A stretch of 64,000 nucleotides of DNA from Xanthomonas sp. DAR 34887. Lineage in GTDB: Bacteria; Pseudomonadota; Gammaproteobacteria; Xanthomonadales; Xanthomonadaceae. Each line of letters begins with the position of its first letter. Position 1 is the stretch's first letter. Below, piece after piece: positions 49,479-60,871 of the stretch. Location of the stretch: contig NZ_CP162490.1 of assembly GCF_041245805.1 (NCBI RefSeq), positions 3,201,001 through 3,265,000 on the forward strand. Direction: 5' to 3'. The translations under genes and the position numbers were made by a program. The notes beneath the pieces are model-generated. The model was not told the origin of the DNA and searched no databases. It saw only the letters and a list, made by a program, of their open reading frames with translations.

Positions 49479-50080
49479 GCGTTGGATACCGCGTGAAAGT
49501 CGCCGGGAAGTGTAGCAGCGGCGCGCCGGTACAGGGCAGCGCGGACCTCGCGGCTGCCGCCCTCGCGGTACAGCGCCCACTGCGCCGGCACGGCCGGCAC
49601 CTGTCCCGCCGGCGACTCCAGGTACAGCCAGGCGTCGGCCGCCAGCCGCGCCGGCAGCCGCTGCAGCACCGCCTCCCACAACCCGTCGGCGAACGGCGGG
49701 TCGACGAAGGCGATGTCGGCCGGGGCCTCGCTGCCCGGCGCCTGCAGCCAGCGCAGCGCGTCGTCCTGCACCACCTGGATCTGCGCCTGCGCCTGCAGCT
49801 TGGCGACGCTGGCGCGCAGGCCGGCGGCCAGCGCCGGATCGCGCTCGACCAGGCAGGCCGAGGCCGCACCGCGCGACACCGCCTCCAGCCCGAGCGCGCC
49901 GCTGCCGGCGAACAGGTCCAGCACGCGCGCACCGGGCAGCGCCGGCAGCAGCCAGTTGAACAGGGTTTCGCGGACCCGGTCGGAGGTCGGGCGCAGCCCC
50001 GGCAGGTCCGGCACCGGCAGCCGCGTGTTACGCCAGCGCCCGCCGATGATGCGTACCTGGCCCGCGCCGGCGCGGCTCAT
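49475..50080 (-). CDS. rsmD: 16S rRNA (guanine-966-N2)-methyltransferase
   Basis: 201 residues. SAM loop VLDLFAGSGALGLEAVSRGA and catalytic motif IAFVDPPF (DPPF, exocyclic amine methylation). RIIGGRWRNTRL...PGLRPTSDRVRETLFNWL is the usual N-terminus. I chose ATG 50080 over 50122 because conservation begins there. It is translationally coupled to coaD. Confidence 0.94.
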   Translation of the reverse strand: MSRAGAGQVRIIGGRWRNTRLPVPDLPGLRPTSDRVRETLFNWLLPALPGARVLDLFAGSGALGLEAVSRGAASACLVERDPALAAGLRASVAKLQAQAQIQVVQDDALRWLQAPGSEAPADIAFVDPPFADGLWEAVLQRLPARLAADAWLYLESPAGQVPAVPAQWALYREGGSREVRAALYRRAAATLPGDFHAVSNA

Positions 50081-50293
50081 CGGCGGCCTCGCGACGGCCG
50101 GGGAACGGGAGGCAACGGGCACGGGATCGACATCGACGGCGGCGGCATGGAACGGGGCCAGGATGATAGACCAGCGCCAGGGCGCCCGCTGGCGCGGCCG
50201 GGCGCTTGAAGCCGGGCCTGGCCGCCACCATCTCCGCTGGCAGAGTCGCGCCCTCCTCCGCGCGGCCAGCCATCATCCATGGAGCAAGCACCG

Positions 50294-52198
<1,905 letters not shown>

Positions 52199-52227
52199 GC
52201 CCTGGCAGCCACGCGTGTAGGGTAACG

Positions 52228-52248
52228 AAGCCGGCGCCCTGCCGGCTT
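52228..52248 (+). terminator. Terminator after htpG
   Basis: AAGCCGGC at 52228-52235 pairs with GCCGGCTT at 52241-52248 around GCCCT and is followed by TGTTG. It begins 30 nt after the htpG stop. Confidence 0.7.
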
Positions 52249-52366
52249 TGTTGCAGTTGGCACTAGGCGCTCGCTGCTGCGAACTGGCCGTGGGTAACGA
52301 TCATCAGCCTCTTGCCGTGCAATCAACAACTGAAAAGAGCCTCCCCAAATCCAAGGCCCACGGCGC

Positions 52367-52714
52367 CTACTTTTTACATACAGAGCGATCTTCAGCTATG
52401 AAAACCAAGCTTCCAAAACCTGGGTAACTGACAAATACCTGGTTTAACCGGGGGCCATTCTGCACTTCCTCCCCGCTCGATATCTCAGTTAATTTTTCAA
52501 CTATCAATCTGTCAAGAACATAATTTTTTGAGCTTATTTTGATTGAAGCCTTTTTGTTTTCCACAGAAGCTTCGACGCAACTTTTTTTTGGCCAATCTCC
52601 GGCAGGGCCTCTACGCAGACCTATATCAAAAGCACGCCCCTCATGGCTCCCAAACGTAGAGGCTGCGCACAAAACCTGAAGAGATACGAAAGCCAACAAG
52701 AAGATATTTTTCAT
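52367..52714 (-). CDS. Small exported protein, immunity candidate for the Rhs tip
   Basis: 115 residues with a signal peptide (about 1-19, FLLAFVSLQVLCAAS). No recognised domain; it has Cys in KKSCVEAS and SVCKK that may form a disulfide. It starts 4 nt after the Rhs-tip stop with GGAGTAGG as ribosome binding site. Position directly behind a toxin-bearing Rhs tip makes an immunity role likely, and the signal peptide suggests that the toxin acts in the periplasm. The DNA is far richer in A+T (runs of T and A) than the flanking genes, a sign of separate origin. Confidence 0.65.
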   Translation of the reverse strand: MKNIFLLAFVSLQVLCAASTFGSHEGRAFDIGLRRGPAGDWPKKSCVEASVENKKASIKISSKNYVLDRLIVEKLTEISSGEEVQNGPRLNQVFVSYPGFGSLVFIAEDRSVCKK

Positions 52715-52718
52715 AAAC

Positions 52719-53729
52719 CTACTCCACGGGATGACCAGAATAAGCCTCCCTATAACCAAACCCAATATCCCGTCGATATGGATTTTCAAAAATCTTAACT
52801 GTGTTCACCTCATCCAAAATCCCTCCATCATCCAAAGACTTGTAACCAACAGCTGATGAGCCGATACTCGTATGGCCAATCTCATGAGCCAGCAAGACAT
52901 CCAAAGTCGCACCTTTCAGCTCTGGCGGATTACCCTTCAGATCCAAATATCCCTTCACATCAAGCGTATAAGTAATAGCATTCCCACCCCCTAATCCGCC
53001 ACGAAAGTCTGGGTCGAATCCAGACTGTGGAGTGATGAGCTCCATCGCGACTTTTGCCTTATGCATTACCGCATATCTCCCCACCCTACCGCCAATCTTT
53101 GTACTAAGAAATTTAGTAAGCGCCTTTTTTGTCTCTTTAGGCATTGGAGATGGATTGGCCGGATCAGCCGGGTTGTTTGATGCGACAGAAGCATGAGTGA
53201 ATACACTGCTCGGGTTCCGCGCCTCGATATTTAATGTCGACTCCTGCTTTGTTGTGAACTCCCCGGTAGACTTGCAAGTGTCATCATAATTTGTAATGTG
53301 CGATCCCGTGCACCGCCCATCAGGATCAAAAAATCTATAGGGATTGTTGTTCCCGTACCAGTATCTATTGAAATTACTACCGCTGATCGAGTTGGCCCTC
53401 ACCGGGTCCACCGACAAAAACCGGCCAATCAGCGGATCATAGTACCGCTGCTGCATGTACGTCAGCCCGGTGGCCGCATCCTGCACATGGCCGGTGAACC
53501 CGGGTCCATCGGTCACCGGGCGATTGAGCAGCTTGCCGTAGGGTTCGTACTCGCTGGTCTCGATCAGGTTGCCGCTGGCGTCGGTGATGGCGATCGGGGT
53601 GCCGAGGGCGTCTGTGTGGACGTATTCCACCGTTTCGGCGGCTGCGTGGAGCGGCAGCGCGAGGCCCAACAGCCACAGCAGCTTGGTCAAACGCTTGCCG
53701 CTTCCTTTCATCTCGTGTCCGATGCTCAT
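52719..53729 (-). CDS. Rhs tip protein with signal peptide and HExxH metallopeptidase toxin domain
   Basis: 336 residues. Signal peptide to about residue 31 (LLWLLGLALPLHAAA), then the end of an Rhs core: VHTDALGTPIAITDASGN, FTGHVQDAATGLTYMQQRYY and GRFLSVDPV, closing with NPYRFFDPDGR at 129-139. The variable domain after it contains HEIGH at 282-286 in a zincin setting, with Glu307 in DEVNT as possible third ligand, resembling M91-type peptidase toxins. The N-terminal ~140 codons are GC-rich; the toxin part is AT-rich. It overlaps the large Rhs gene by ATGA. ATG 53711 is an alternative start that still keeps the signal peptide. Confidence 0.75.
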   Translation of the reverse strand: MSIGHEMKGSGKRLTKLLWLLGLALPLHAAAETVEYVHTDALGTPIAITDASGNLIETSEYEPYGKLLNRPVTDGPGFTGHVQDAATGLTYMQQRYYDPLIGRFLSVDPVRANSISGSNFNRYWYGNNNPYRFFDPDGRCTGSHITNYDDTCKSTGEFTTKQESTLNIEARNPSSVFTHASVASNNPADPANPSPMPKETKKALTKFLSTKIGGRVGRYAVMHKAKVAMELITPQSGFDPDFRGGLGGGNAITYTLDVKGYLDLKGNPPELKGATLDVLLAHEIGHTSIGSSAVGYKSLDDGGILDEVNTVKIFENPYRRDIGFGYREAYSGHPVE

Positions 53730-56700
53730 TGGTTCGGCCCTCCCTCGAGCGGCGGAGTGTAGGCGGCGGACCAGGCCGAGCAGCCGTTCTCGTTGCAGGC
53801 GCGGACCTGGACGCTATTGCCGCTACCACTCTTGCTAAGGCGGGCGAAGGTCTTTGGTCCGGAGTAGCTGACTGCACCGGTGACTTCATAACGCGTGGCG
53901 CGGGCTCTAGGTGTCCAGTCCAAGTCGAAGGTTGTAGGCGAGGTATTTAGATAGCGATAGCTAGGGTTGAACGCTGGCATGGCTGGCGGCGAGGTATCCA
54001 CCACCGTGGTCTGGGTATTGGAGTACGGTCCGCAGCCCGCGATGTTGCAGGCCTTGCTGCGGTAGGCATAGCTGCCGTTGCCCTTGCTGGCGAACGCCTG
54101 GCTGGTGGCATTGGCGTTCTGCGTGGCGCTCCAGCCGCCGCCATTGGCGCTCTCTTCAAGGGTGTAGCTACTGGCGGCGGCCACACCGCTCCAGCTCACC
54201 GTGTAGCCATTGACACCGGCACTGGCCGGAGCGCTCAGGCTGGGTGTGCCGGTGGGGGCGAAGATCACCTGAGTGGAGGCATTGCCCGAGTACGGTCCAC
54301 AGCCAGCCGCATTGCAGGCCTTGACTCGGTACACGTACGTGCCAGCGCCGCGGCCGCTGACACCTGCGCTGGTTCCGCCCACCGAGGCGATCCCGCTCCA
54401 GCTGTTGCCGCCGTCGCTGCTCTCTTCCAGGTTGTAGCTGACAGTGGTGGCGACCGTGCTCCAGCTGAGCGTGTAGCTGCCGGTGGTGTTGGTCGCCGGC
54501 GCGCTCAACGAAGGCGCCGAACCCGGGGCGTAGACCGCCTGCACCGTGCCGGTGCCCGAGTACGGCCCGCAGCCAGCGGGATTGCAGCCGCGCACGCGAT
54601 AGGCGTAGCCGCCAGCGGCCTTGCCGCTATAGGCGTTGCTCTGCGCGCTGCCGCTGTAGGACACGCCCCAGTTGCCGCCGTTGGCGCTTTCCTCCAGCGA
54701 GTAAGTGGCCGCGCCAGTGACCGTGCCCCAGCTGATGGTGTAGTTGCCGACCACGCCGGTGCCGGGCACGCTGATGCTGGGTGCATCGCTCGGTGCGAAC
54801 TGCACCACTGTCGTGCCGGTGGCGCTCCACCCGCCGCAGTAGCTGCCCAGGCAGGCACGGGCGCGATAGGCGTAGCTGCCCGCGGCCTTGCCGGAGACCG
54901 CCTGGCTGGTCGCGGTGCCCGAGGACAGCGCCGTCCAGCTACCGCCGTTGGCTTGCTCCTGCAGTTCGTAGCGGTTGGCAGAGGCCACCGTCGTCCACTG
55001 CACGGTATAGCTGCCGGAGCTGCTGTAGCCGGGGACGGTCACGCTGGGCGAAGCCAAGGTCGGCAGATTGCTGACCTTGGCCAGCAGGCTGCCGCCCAGG
55101 TACACGTACTCGGTGATCTTGCCGACCCGTTCGTCGCGCTGATAGCGCAGCACGCCGTCCTGACCGTACAGCGAAACGATATTGCCCAGGCTCGGGCTGG
55201 TGGCCAGCACCCGACGGCCCTGCGCGTCGTAGCGGTAGGTCTCCACGCCGGTGACCTCGCGCAGGCGGTTGCCCTTGTCGAACAGGTAGTGGACGCCGTT
55301 CTTGTTGGACAGGTTGCCCTGGGCGTCGTAGCTCAGCCCGATCACCGCCGAGCTATCGGAAGTGTTGTTGACGCTCAGCAGCTGCCGGTTGGCGTTGTAG
55401 AAGTAGCTGTAGTCGCGACTGCCGCCGACCTTGACCGCGGTCAGGTCGTCGAGCACGTTGTAGCTGTAGCGCGCCAGGTTGTCGCCGCCGAACATCGCCG
55501 ACTGCGTGGTGGACAGGCGATCCAGCCCGTCGTAGCTCATGCTGCGGGTCTGCCGGCCGCGCGCGTAGTCGGTGATGCCGCCGACGTTGCCGTTGGCGTC
55601 GTAGGTATAGCCCAGGTCCAGCGGATTGCTGGCGCCGCTGTCGGAGCTGCGCGCCGGCAGCTGACGTGCATTCTGCGCCATGGTGTGCACGATGCCGTTG
55701 CCGTAGGTGAACTGCTTGATCGCCCCGTTCGGGTAATAGCCCACGCCCAATGCGTAGCCGTTGGCCTGAGTCGCCTGGCCCAGCGCGTTCGGTGCGTAGT
55801 TCAACGCCAGCCCCGATGGATAGGTGACGCCGGCGGGATGGCCGTTGGCGGTGTACGCGTAGCCAATGCTCAGCGCGCTGGATCCCGGCTGGGTCATGCT
55901 CTCGCTCAACAGCAGGCGTCGCTTGTTGTACGCATACGCATTGACCACAGCGTCGCCGCCGTTGCTGTTGTTGGTGGTGACCTGCGCGGGCAAGCCATCG
56001 GCGGTGTAGACGAAAGACTGATTACCGACGCCATCGGGGAACGCCAGCGTGGCCAGGCGGTTACGTGCGTCGTAGCTCCTGCCGACCTTGGCACCGGCGG
56101 CAACGTCGGCGCTGTTGCACGATGAGGTCGACGTGTAGCTCTGCCCGCTGGCTGACCAGGCCACGTTGCCGGCCGCATCGTAGTCCATCACCGTGGCGCC
56201 GGTTTCCGGCTCGATGGTCTTGCACAGTTGCTGGTAGCCGTCGTAGACGTAGCTGCGCGTGACCGACAGCGACCCGTCGGCATTACGGCGACGGATCGAG
56301 CCCGGCTTGCCGAACACGTCCAGCGTGATATCGGTATTGGCGCCTTCCGGATGTTGGATCCATACCGGCTTGCTGTAATCCGGTTGATCGAACACCTGGA
56401 ACCCGCTCACCGTCTGCTGGCCGCGCGGGTTGGTCACCCGGGTCTGGTTGCCGGCCAGGTATTCGGTGCGCGTGGTCAGCAGGCCCAGTTCGCTGTCCTG
56501 CGATACCGAGGTGGCACGGCCCAGCGCGTCGTATTCGCTCCAGGTGCCGGTGCTCAGCGTATCGCTCGTTCCGGGGTAGGAACTGAAGGTGGTGCGTCCG
56601 TCGTAGTCGTAGGTGAACTTCTGGAAGCGCTGGGTGTTGGCTTCGTTGCCGACTTCGAATTCGCGCGTCAGCAGCGGGCGCCACAGCGCATCGAAATAGG

Positions 56701-58945
56701 TCAGCTTGCGTGCGTTGCCGGTGGCCACGGTCTGCCGCCAATGGCCGGCATCCAAGCCGTATTCGCTGCCGTTGACCTGCTCGAATGCCTGTGTGGTGGT
56801 ATTCCAGGCCACGTTGTCGCTGGCCGGATAGGCGATGCTCGCCAGTCGTCCCATCGTGTCGTAGCCATAGGTGGTGGTGTAGCCGTTCTCGTCGGTGGTC
56901 GAGGTGATCCAGCCGCTGTCGTTGACCGTGGCCGACTCGGTGCTGCCGTCGGCATAGCGGATCGACTGCGGAACACCGCGCTTCCAGTTGGAGACGGTGG
57001 TTGTGTTGTTGTTGCCGTCCTTCACCGTGGCCAGCGTGCCGTCGCCGCTATAGCCCAAGGTCAGGCGCAGTTTGCCGAACGACCAGCGTTGCGAGGGCAT
57101 CGCATTAGCATCGAAGCTGGTTTGCGATTCCACCAGGCCGGTATTGGTGTTGGTGCTCTTGGCGCGTTGGCCGACGATCCACTTGCCCAGGTCGTCGTAG
57201 TACTCGGTCGCATCGGTGCGCGAGTGCCACGGGCTGGCGCGGGTGACGCTGAGCGTCCGCGCGAACGCATCGAAGCCGTTCGCAGTCCAGGTATAGGTGG
57301 TGCTGTCCTGCACCACCGTCTTGCTGCGCAGCGGGCGCAGCACGTTGGTCAGCGGGTTGGGAATACCGAGCAGGGATTGTCCCATTTCCGCCGGGAATGG
57401 CTGGGCAGCTACGTCGCCATCGGCGAAATAGGTGTTGCTGGTCTTGGAAACAGTATTGCCGTTGGCGTCCAGTGCCGAGGTACTTAGCAGGCGGCCGTCA
57501 TTGAGGCCGTACATGATCCCGAATTCATAAGCGGTAGCGTTACCGTCCGGATTGGTCACCTTGGTCGTCTTACTCGGCGTGCAGGTTGGGCAGGGATCAG
57601 TCGCTTTGCCCGTCTTGTAGAATTGTGTTACGCCATCGCCCGGCTGGTAATGCCAGACCTGCTGCGCAAGGCCCGGGCCGGTCACGGTCTTCGACGTCAG
57701 AACATAGTTGTCAAAGTAGTTAGGAACATAAGGAATTGGCGGCTCCTGACCAATCGGCAGAGCACACCGGATGATGGGAGTATGGCTCCTGTACTGACGA
57801 CGGTAGTCGAAGGCGAACACGCCTACGGCACCGGAAGGATGGTTCACCTGCAGCGACACCGCGCCATCCATCGGATCGGGCTCATAGACGCAACTGCTGG
57901 CACCACCGCCGGCTGGTGGCTCGCGCTTTGGCAGCATATTGCCGCTGATGATGCTATAGATCCACTGCGAGCCATCGGGCTGGGTGACGGTCTTCAGGCG
58001 ATAGGCGCCTTGTGCCGTCGGATACGCCGTGCTGAATTCGTAACCGTAACTCCAGGTCTGACCGTTCGCCTGGATACTGCTGATCAAATCGCCGTTGTAA
58101 TTCAGCGTGATCGCACGGCCGTCGCTGGACTGGATCGACGACAGCTTGTCGCCCGCGTAGCTATACGTCACCCAATTGCCAAAGCGATCTTCAACGCGGC
58201 TCGCCGCAAGCGCTACGCGCACTCGCACCGCCGGGGCACCTGAGCCTGCCTGCAGGTAACCCTTTATCTGAGTGACAATTGCATAGTCGAAGTAATACTT
58301 TACGCCGGAAGGCGAAACAGCCAGAAAACCCTCACCACCGTAATTGCTTGCGGCGGTCAGACAACCCAGGCGCCACCCATCCTTGGTGATCCAGGGGCGT
58401 GCCACGCCATCGGTCGGTCGTGGCGTCTTGGTCTGATTGTCGACCAATAGCTCCTGCTCGCCGGCACCGGGCACATGTAGATAGTAGCCGTGCCACATAT
58501 CGTAAACGCTATACGAAACGTTACCGACGGTCATTGCAGCATCGGGTATAGCTGGAACGGAACAACGTGCGCTAGGCGATGCGCTAGTCGTTACCCAGCC
58601 TTTATCTGACCGGAACTCGCCGTACACCCGAGGCGTATCGATTTCCCAGTCACCGAACCCCTTTGCAACATACTCCGAGCGCCGGTTCGTGACCTTAAAC
58701 TCGCGCCCTACCGAGACCGGCAGCGCATTGTTGCCCGGTACGTCAACGTCGGTGGCATGGAAGCCGACACTGAGGTCGTACAGGCTGATGTTCTCACCGA
58801 AGATGTTGCCCTTCAACGGACCGACGACCTGCGATGCTTTGATCTTCTTCTCGTACTCCTCGTAAGGCGACAGGTCGTCCCCGGCGTGCACGCGCACACC
58901 CAGGCACACCAGCAGCATGCCGATCACCAGCCGTACTTTGAACAT
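53726..58945 (-). CDS. Large exported Rhs/YD-repeat protein with C-terminal fibronectin-III-like repeats
   Basis: 1739 residues with a signal peptide (1-21, ending VHA). Residues about 190-1280 are YD/Rhs repeats (such as TYGYDTMGRLASIAYP, RYDAQGRRVLA) that form a beta-cage shell. The chain reaches KITEYVYLGGSLLAKV, where Rhs cores normally continue into a DPxGR junction, but instead five fibronectin-III-like repeats follow (from about 1295, each ending with CNxxGCGPYS-type sequence). The missing core end and toxin are encoded by the next gene, which overlaps by 4 nt. AGAGGCAGG precedes the ATG. It is probably delivered to or displayed at the cell surface rather than through a type VI spike, since there is no PAAR or VgrG domain. 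Confidence 0.85.
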   Translation of the reverse strand: MFKVRLVIGMLLVCLGVRVHAGDDLSPYEEYEKKIKASQVVGPLKGNIFGENISLYDLSVGFHATDVDVPGNNALPVSVGREFKVTNRRSEYVAKGFGDWEIDTPRVYGEFRSDKGWVTTSASPSARCSVPAIPDAAMTVGNVSYSVYDMWHGYYLHVPGAGEQELLVDNQTKTPRPTDGVARPWITKDGWRLGCLTAASNYGGEGFLAVSPSGVKYYFDYAIVTQIKGYLQAGSGAPAVRVRVALAASRVEDRFGNWVTYSYAGDKLSSIQSSDGRAITLNYNGDLISSIQANGQTWSYGYEFSTAYPTAQGAYRLKTVTQPDGSQWIYSIISGNMLPKREPPAGGGASSCVYEPDPMDGAVSLQVNHPSGAVGVFAFDYRRQYRSHTPIIRCALPIGQEPPIPYVPNYFDNYVLTSKTVTGPGLAQQVWHYQPGDGVTQFYKTGKATDPCPTCTPSKTTKVTNPDGNATAYEFGIMYGLNDGRLLSTSALDANGNTVSKTSNTYFADGDVAAQPFPAEMGQSLLGIPNPLTNVLRPLRSKTVVQDSTTYTWTANGFDAFARTLSVTRASPWHSRTDATEYYDDLGKWIVGQRAKSTNTNTGLVESQTSFDANAMPSQRWSFGKLRLTLGYSGDGTLATVKDGNNNTTTVSNWKRGVPQSIRYADGSTESATVNDSGWITSTTDENGYTTTYGYDTMGRLASIAYPASDNVAWNTTTQAFEQVNGSEYGLDAGHWRQTVATGNARKLTYFDALWRPLLTREFEVGNEANTQRFQKFTYDYDGRTTFSSYPGTSDTLSTGTWSEYDALGRATSVSQDSELGLLTTRTEYLAGNQTRVTNPRGQQTVSGFQVFDQPDYSKPVWIQHPEGANTDITLDVFGKPGSIRRRNADGSLSVTRSYVYDGYQQLCKTIEPETGATVMDYDAAGNVAWSASGQSYTSTSSCNSADVAAGAKVGRSYDARNRLATLAFPDGVGNQSFVYTADGLPAQVTTNNSNGGDAVVNAYAYNKRRLLLSESMTQPGSSALSIGYAYTANGHPAGVTYPSGLALNYAPNALGQATQANGYALGVGYYPNGAIKQFTYGNGIVHTMAQNARQLPARSSDSGASNPLDLGYTYDANGNVGGITDYARGRQTRSMSYDGLDRLSTTQSAMFGGDNLARYSYNVLDDLTAVKVGGSRDYSYFYNANRQLLSVNNTSDSSAVIGLSYDAQGNLSNKNGVHYLFDKGNRLREVTGVETYRYDAQGRRVLATSPSLGNIVSLYGQDGVLRYQRDERVGKITEYVYLGGSLLAKVSNLPTLASPSVTVPGYSSSGSYTVQWTTVASANRYELQEQANGGSWTALSSGTATSQAVSGKAAGSYAYRARACLGSYCGGWSATGTTVVQFAPSDAPSISVPGTGVVGNYTISWGTVTGAATYSLEESANGGNWGVSYSGSAQSNAYSGKAAGGYAYRVRGCNPAGCGPYSGTGTVQAVYAPGSAPSLSAPATNTTGSYTLSWSTVATTVSYNLEESSDGGNSWSGIASVGGTSAGVSGRGAGTYVYRVKACNAAGCGPYSGNASTQVIFAPTGTPSLSAPASAGVNGYTVSWSGVAAASSYTLEESANGGGWSATQNANATSQAFASKGNGSYAYRSKACNIAGCGPYSNTQTTVVDTSPPAMPAFNPSYRYLNTSPTTFDLDWTPRARATRYEVTGAVSYSGPKTFARLSKSGSGNSVQVRACNENGCSAWSAAYTPPLEGGPNQ

Positions 58946-59402
58946 CCGCCTGCCTCTTCCCTTTCAGCCCGTTGCGGGCCGAATTCCCTGAACGATCGCG
59001 AGGCTCCAAACCGCGAGTATCGCGATAACGAAAATCGCAAAAAAGCAATACGAATCCATCGCGCCAAGGCACGAGGCAATGAGTTGAACGGAAAATCCCC
59101 TGCGGGCTGGATCCCGGCCCCTGTCGAATTATCGAACCAATTCAGGGATACCTGTCAACAAAATTTTTCAGCATCCGACGAGTGGTGTCGTCTCCTGAAA
59201 TCTTCCACATCGTCGGCTCGGCCGCCACGCAATTCGCGCATAGCTGAGTCATTACAACGCCATCTACGCATGCGGGCGTCTTGTATTGCGCGACGCCTGA
59301 CTGGCGCACAGATCAGGCCGCTCAGTGTCGGCTCGCAGTCTAGGGTGTTCACAAGGCGCGGCACGGGCGAGAATCCGGGTCACCCTCGCCCGTGCTTTTT
59401 CG
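58946..59402. other. Gene-poor, AT-richer interval upstream of the Rhs operon
   Basis: 457 bp between the divergent Rhs operon and the Ldh2 gene. It should hold both promoters. The part 59010-59200 is clearly richer in A+T than the surroundings, in keeping with a transferred Rhs unit. I see no gene, repeat or RNA. Confidence 0.5.
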
Positions 59403-60428
59403 ATGAATACCAGCGATACCGTCGCACTGTCCCTGGACCAGGCCACCGCGCTGGTCGAACGCATCCTGCACCATGCCGGCTTCGGTCCGGCGCATGTGCG
59501 GCCCCTCACCGCCACGATCGTCGCAGGCGAACGCGATGGCTGCGCGTCGCATGGGCTGTACCGGACGCTGGGGTGTGTGGCGACGCTGCGCAACGGCAAG
59601 GTCGTAGGCGATGCCGAACCGGTCGTGCACGATCAGGCACCCGGGATCGTGCGCGTCGATGCCTGCGGCGGCTTTTCGCTGCTGGCCTTCGAGCGCGGCC
59701 TGCCGTCGCTGATCGGCAAGGCGCGCGGCAATGGGCTGGCGGCGCTGGCGATCAACCATTGCGTGCATTTCTCCGCATTGTGGCCGGAAGTCGAACGCAT
59801 CACCAAGGCCGGGTTGGTCGCATTGATCTGCAACCCCAGCCACGCCTGGGTCACGCCAGCCGGCGGCCACACGCCCTTGCTGGGAACCAACCCGCTCGCG
59901 TTCGGCTGGCCACGCGGGGATGCGCTTCCCTTCGTATTCGATTTCGCCACCAGCGCGGTGGCACGCGGCGAGATCGAGTTGCACCGCCGCGCCGGCCTGC
60001 CGATTCCCGAGGGTTGGGGCGTGGACGCCGCCGGCAAGCCGACCACCGATCCGAACGTGGTCGCCGGCGGCGGCGGCGCAATGTTGACCTTCGGCGGGCA
60101 CAAGGGGTCGGCGTTGTCCGCGATGATCGAACTGATCGCCGGGCCGCTGATCGGAGACCTCACCAGCGCCGAATCGCTGGCGCACGACGCCGGCGCCGGC
60201 GCCTCGCCCTATCACGGCGAACTGATCCTGGCCTTGGACCCGGTCCGGTTCCTCGGCGCCGAGTGGGCCGCGCACATGGCGCGCGCCGAGGCGTTCTTCG
60301 CCGCCTACCAGGACACCGGTGCGCGGCTGCCCTCGCAACGCCGCTATCAGGCACGCGAGCGCAGTGTCCGCGACGGCGTGCGGATTCCGCGCGACCTGCA
60401 CCGGGACCTGCTGAAGTTGCTGGACTAA
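59403..60428 (+). CDS. Ldh2/MDH2-type NAD(P)H-dependent oxidoreductase
   Basis: 341 residues of the malate/L-lactate dehydrogenase YlbC/YiaK type. Sequences: RDGCASHGLYRTLG near the N-terminus, ALAINHCVHFSALWPEVE with the catalytic His, TNPLAFGWPR and GGHKGSALSAMIELI (GHKG). Members reduce Delta1-piperideine-2-carboxylate or Delta1-pyrroline-2-carboxylate in D-lysine and hydroxyproline breakdown; the DHGSHG-type active-site loop and the basic residues here fit that subgroup best, but malate-type substrates are possible. The ATG at 59403 agrees with the family start; 26 residues further upstream are not conserved. Confidence 0.85.
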   Translation: MNTSDTVALSLDQATALVERILHHAGFGPAHVRPLTATIVAGERDGCASHGLYRTLGCVATLRNGKVVGDAEPVVHDQAPGIVRVDACGGFSLLAFERGLPSLIGKARGNGLAALAINHCVHFSALWPEVERITKAGLVALICNPSHAWVTPAGGHTPLLGTNPLAFGWPRGDALPFVFDFATSAVARGEIELHRRAGLPIPEGWGVDAAGKPTTDPNVVAGGGGAMLTFGGHKGSALSAMIELIAGPLIGDLTSAESLAHDAGAGASPYHGELILALDPVRFLGAEWAAHMARAEAFFAAYQDTGARLPSQRRYQARERSVRDGVRIPRDLHRDLLKLLD

Positions 60429-60871
60429 ACCAGCGCAGCGCGGAGGCGGCGCGAGCACAAGGCGCTGCCCGAGCATGCGACTGAGCAGGCGGACAAGCGC
60501 CGCCGATCGATCCGAAAACCCTGGCCATGCAGCGCCAACCGCAACCAGGCATAGCGCACATCGATGCGATTGCCGTGATCCCTACGATCGCCGATGTACC
60601 GGCCGCCTTGTACTCACCAAACAAGTAGCTGGCGCGATCACCATCTAGCAGGCGCCATCGCCATCGCGCAGCAAGCCGGCGCCATGGGTGTTGATCCCAA
60701 GCGCCCTGACGATCGTTTCGCGATGCCCCAAGGCCATTTTGCTCGACACCGGCGGCAGCCTTGCAAGGGACTACCGTCGGCATCGCCTGCCATCACATCA
60801 AGGTACGTGTGAGCGGATAGCAACGGCAAAGCGCATCTACAACATCCAGGCTGGTCCTAGCCAACGCACGC
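60429..60871. other. Gene-poor interval with a lac-operator-like site
   Basis: 443 bp between converging genes. Open frames on both strands lack domains. TGTGAGCGGATAGCAA at 60808-60823 differs from the core of E. coli lacO1 at one position. No LacI-family gene or sugar operon is adjacent, so its meaning is open. Confidence 0.4.

Noticed and set aside
53726..53729. The Rhs gene break as a simple sequencing frameshift
   Set aside because: The downstream protein has its own start codon and a proper signal peptide, and the upstream one carries five extra repeats after the core, so a single indel would not restore one normal Rhs chain.
60160..60783. Open frame on the minus strand downstream of the Ldh2-type gene
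   Set aside because: Overlaps the end of that gene, lacks a ribosome binding site and any recognisable domain.
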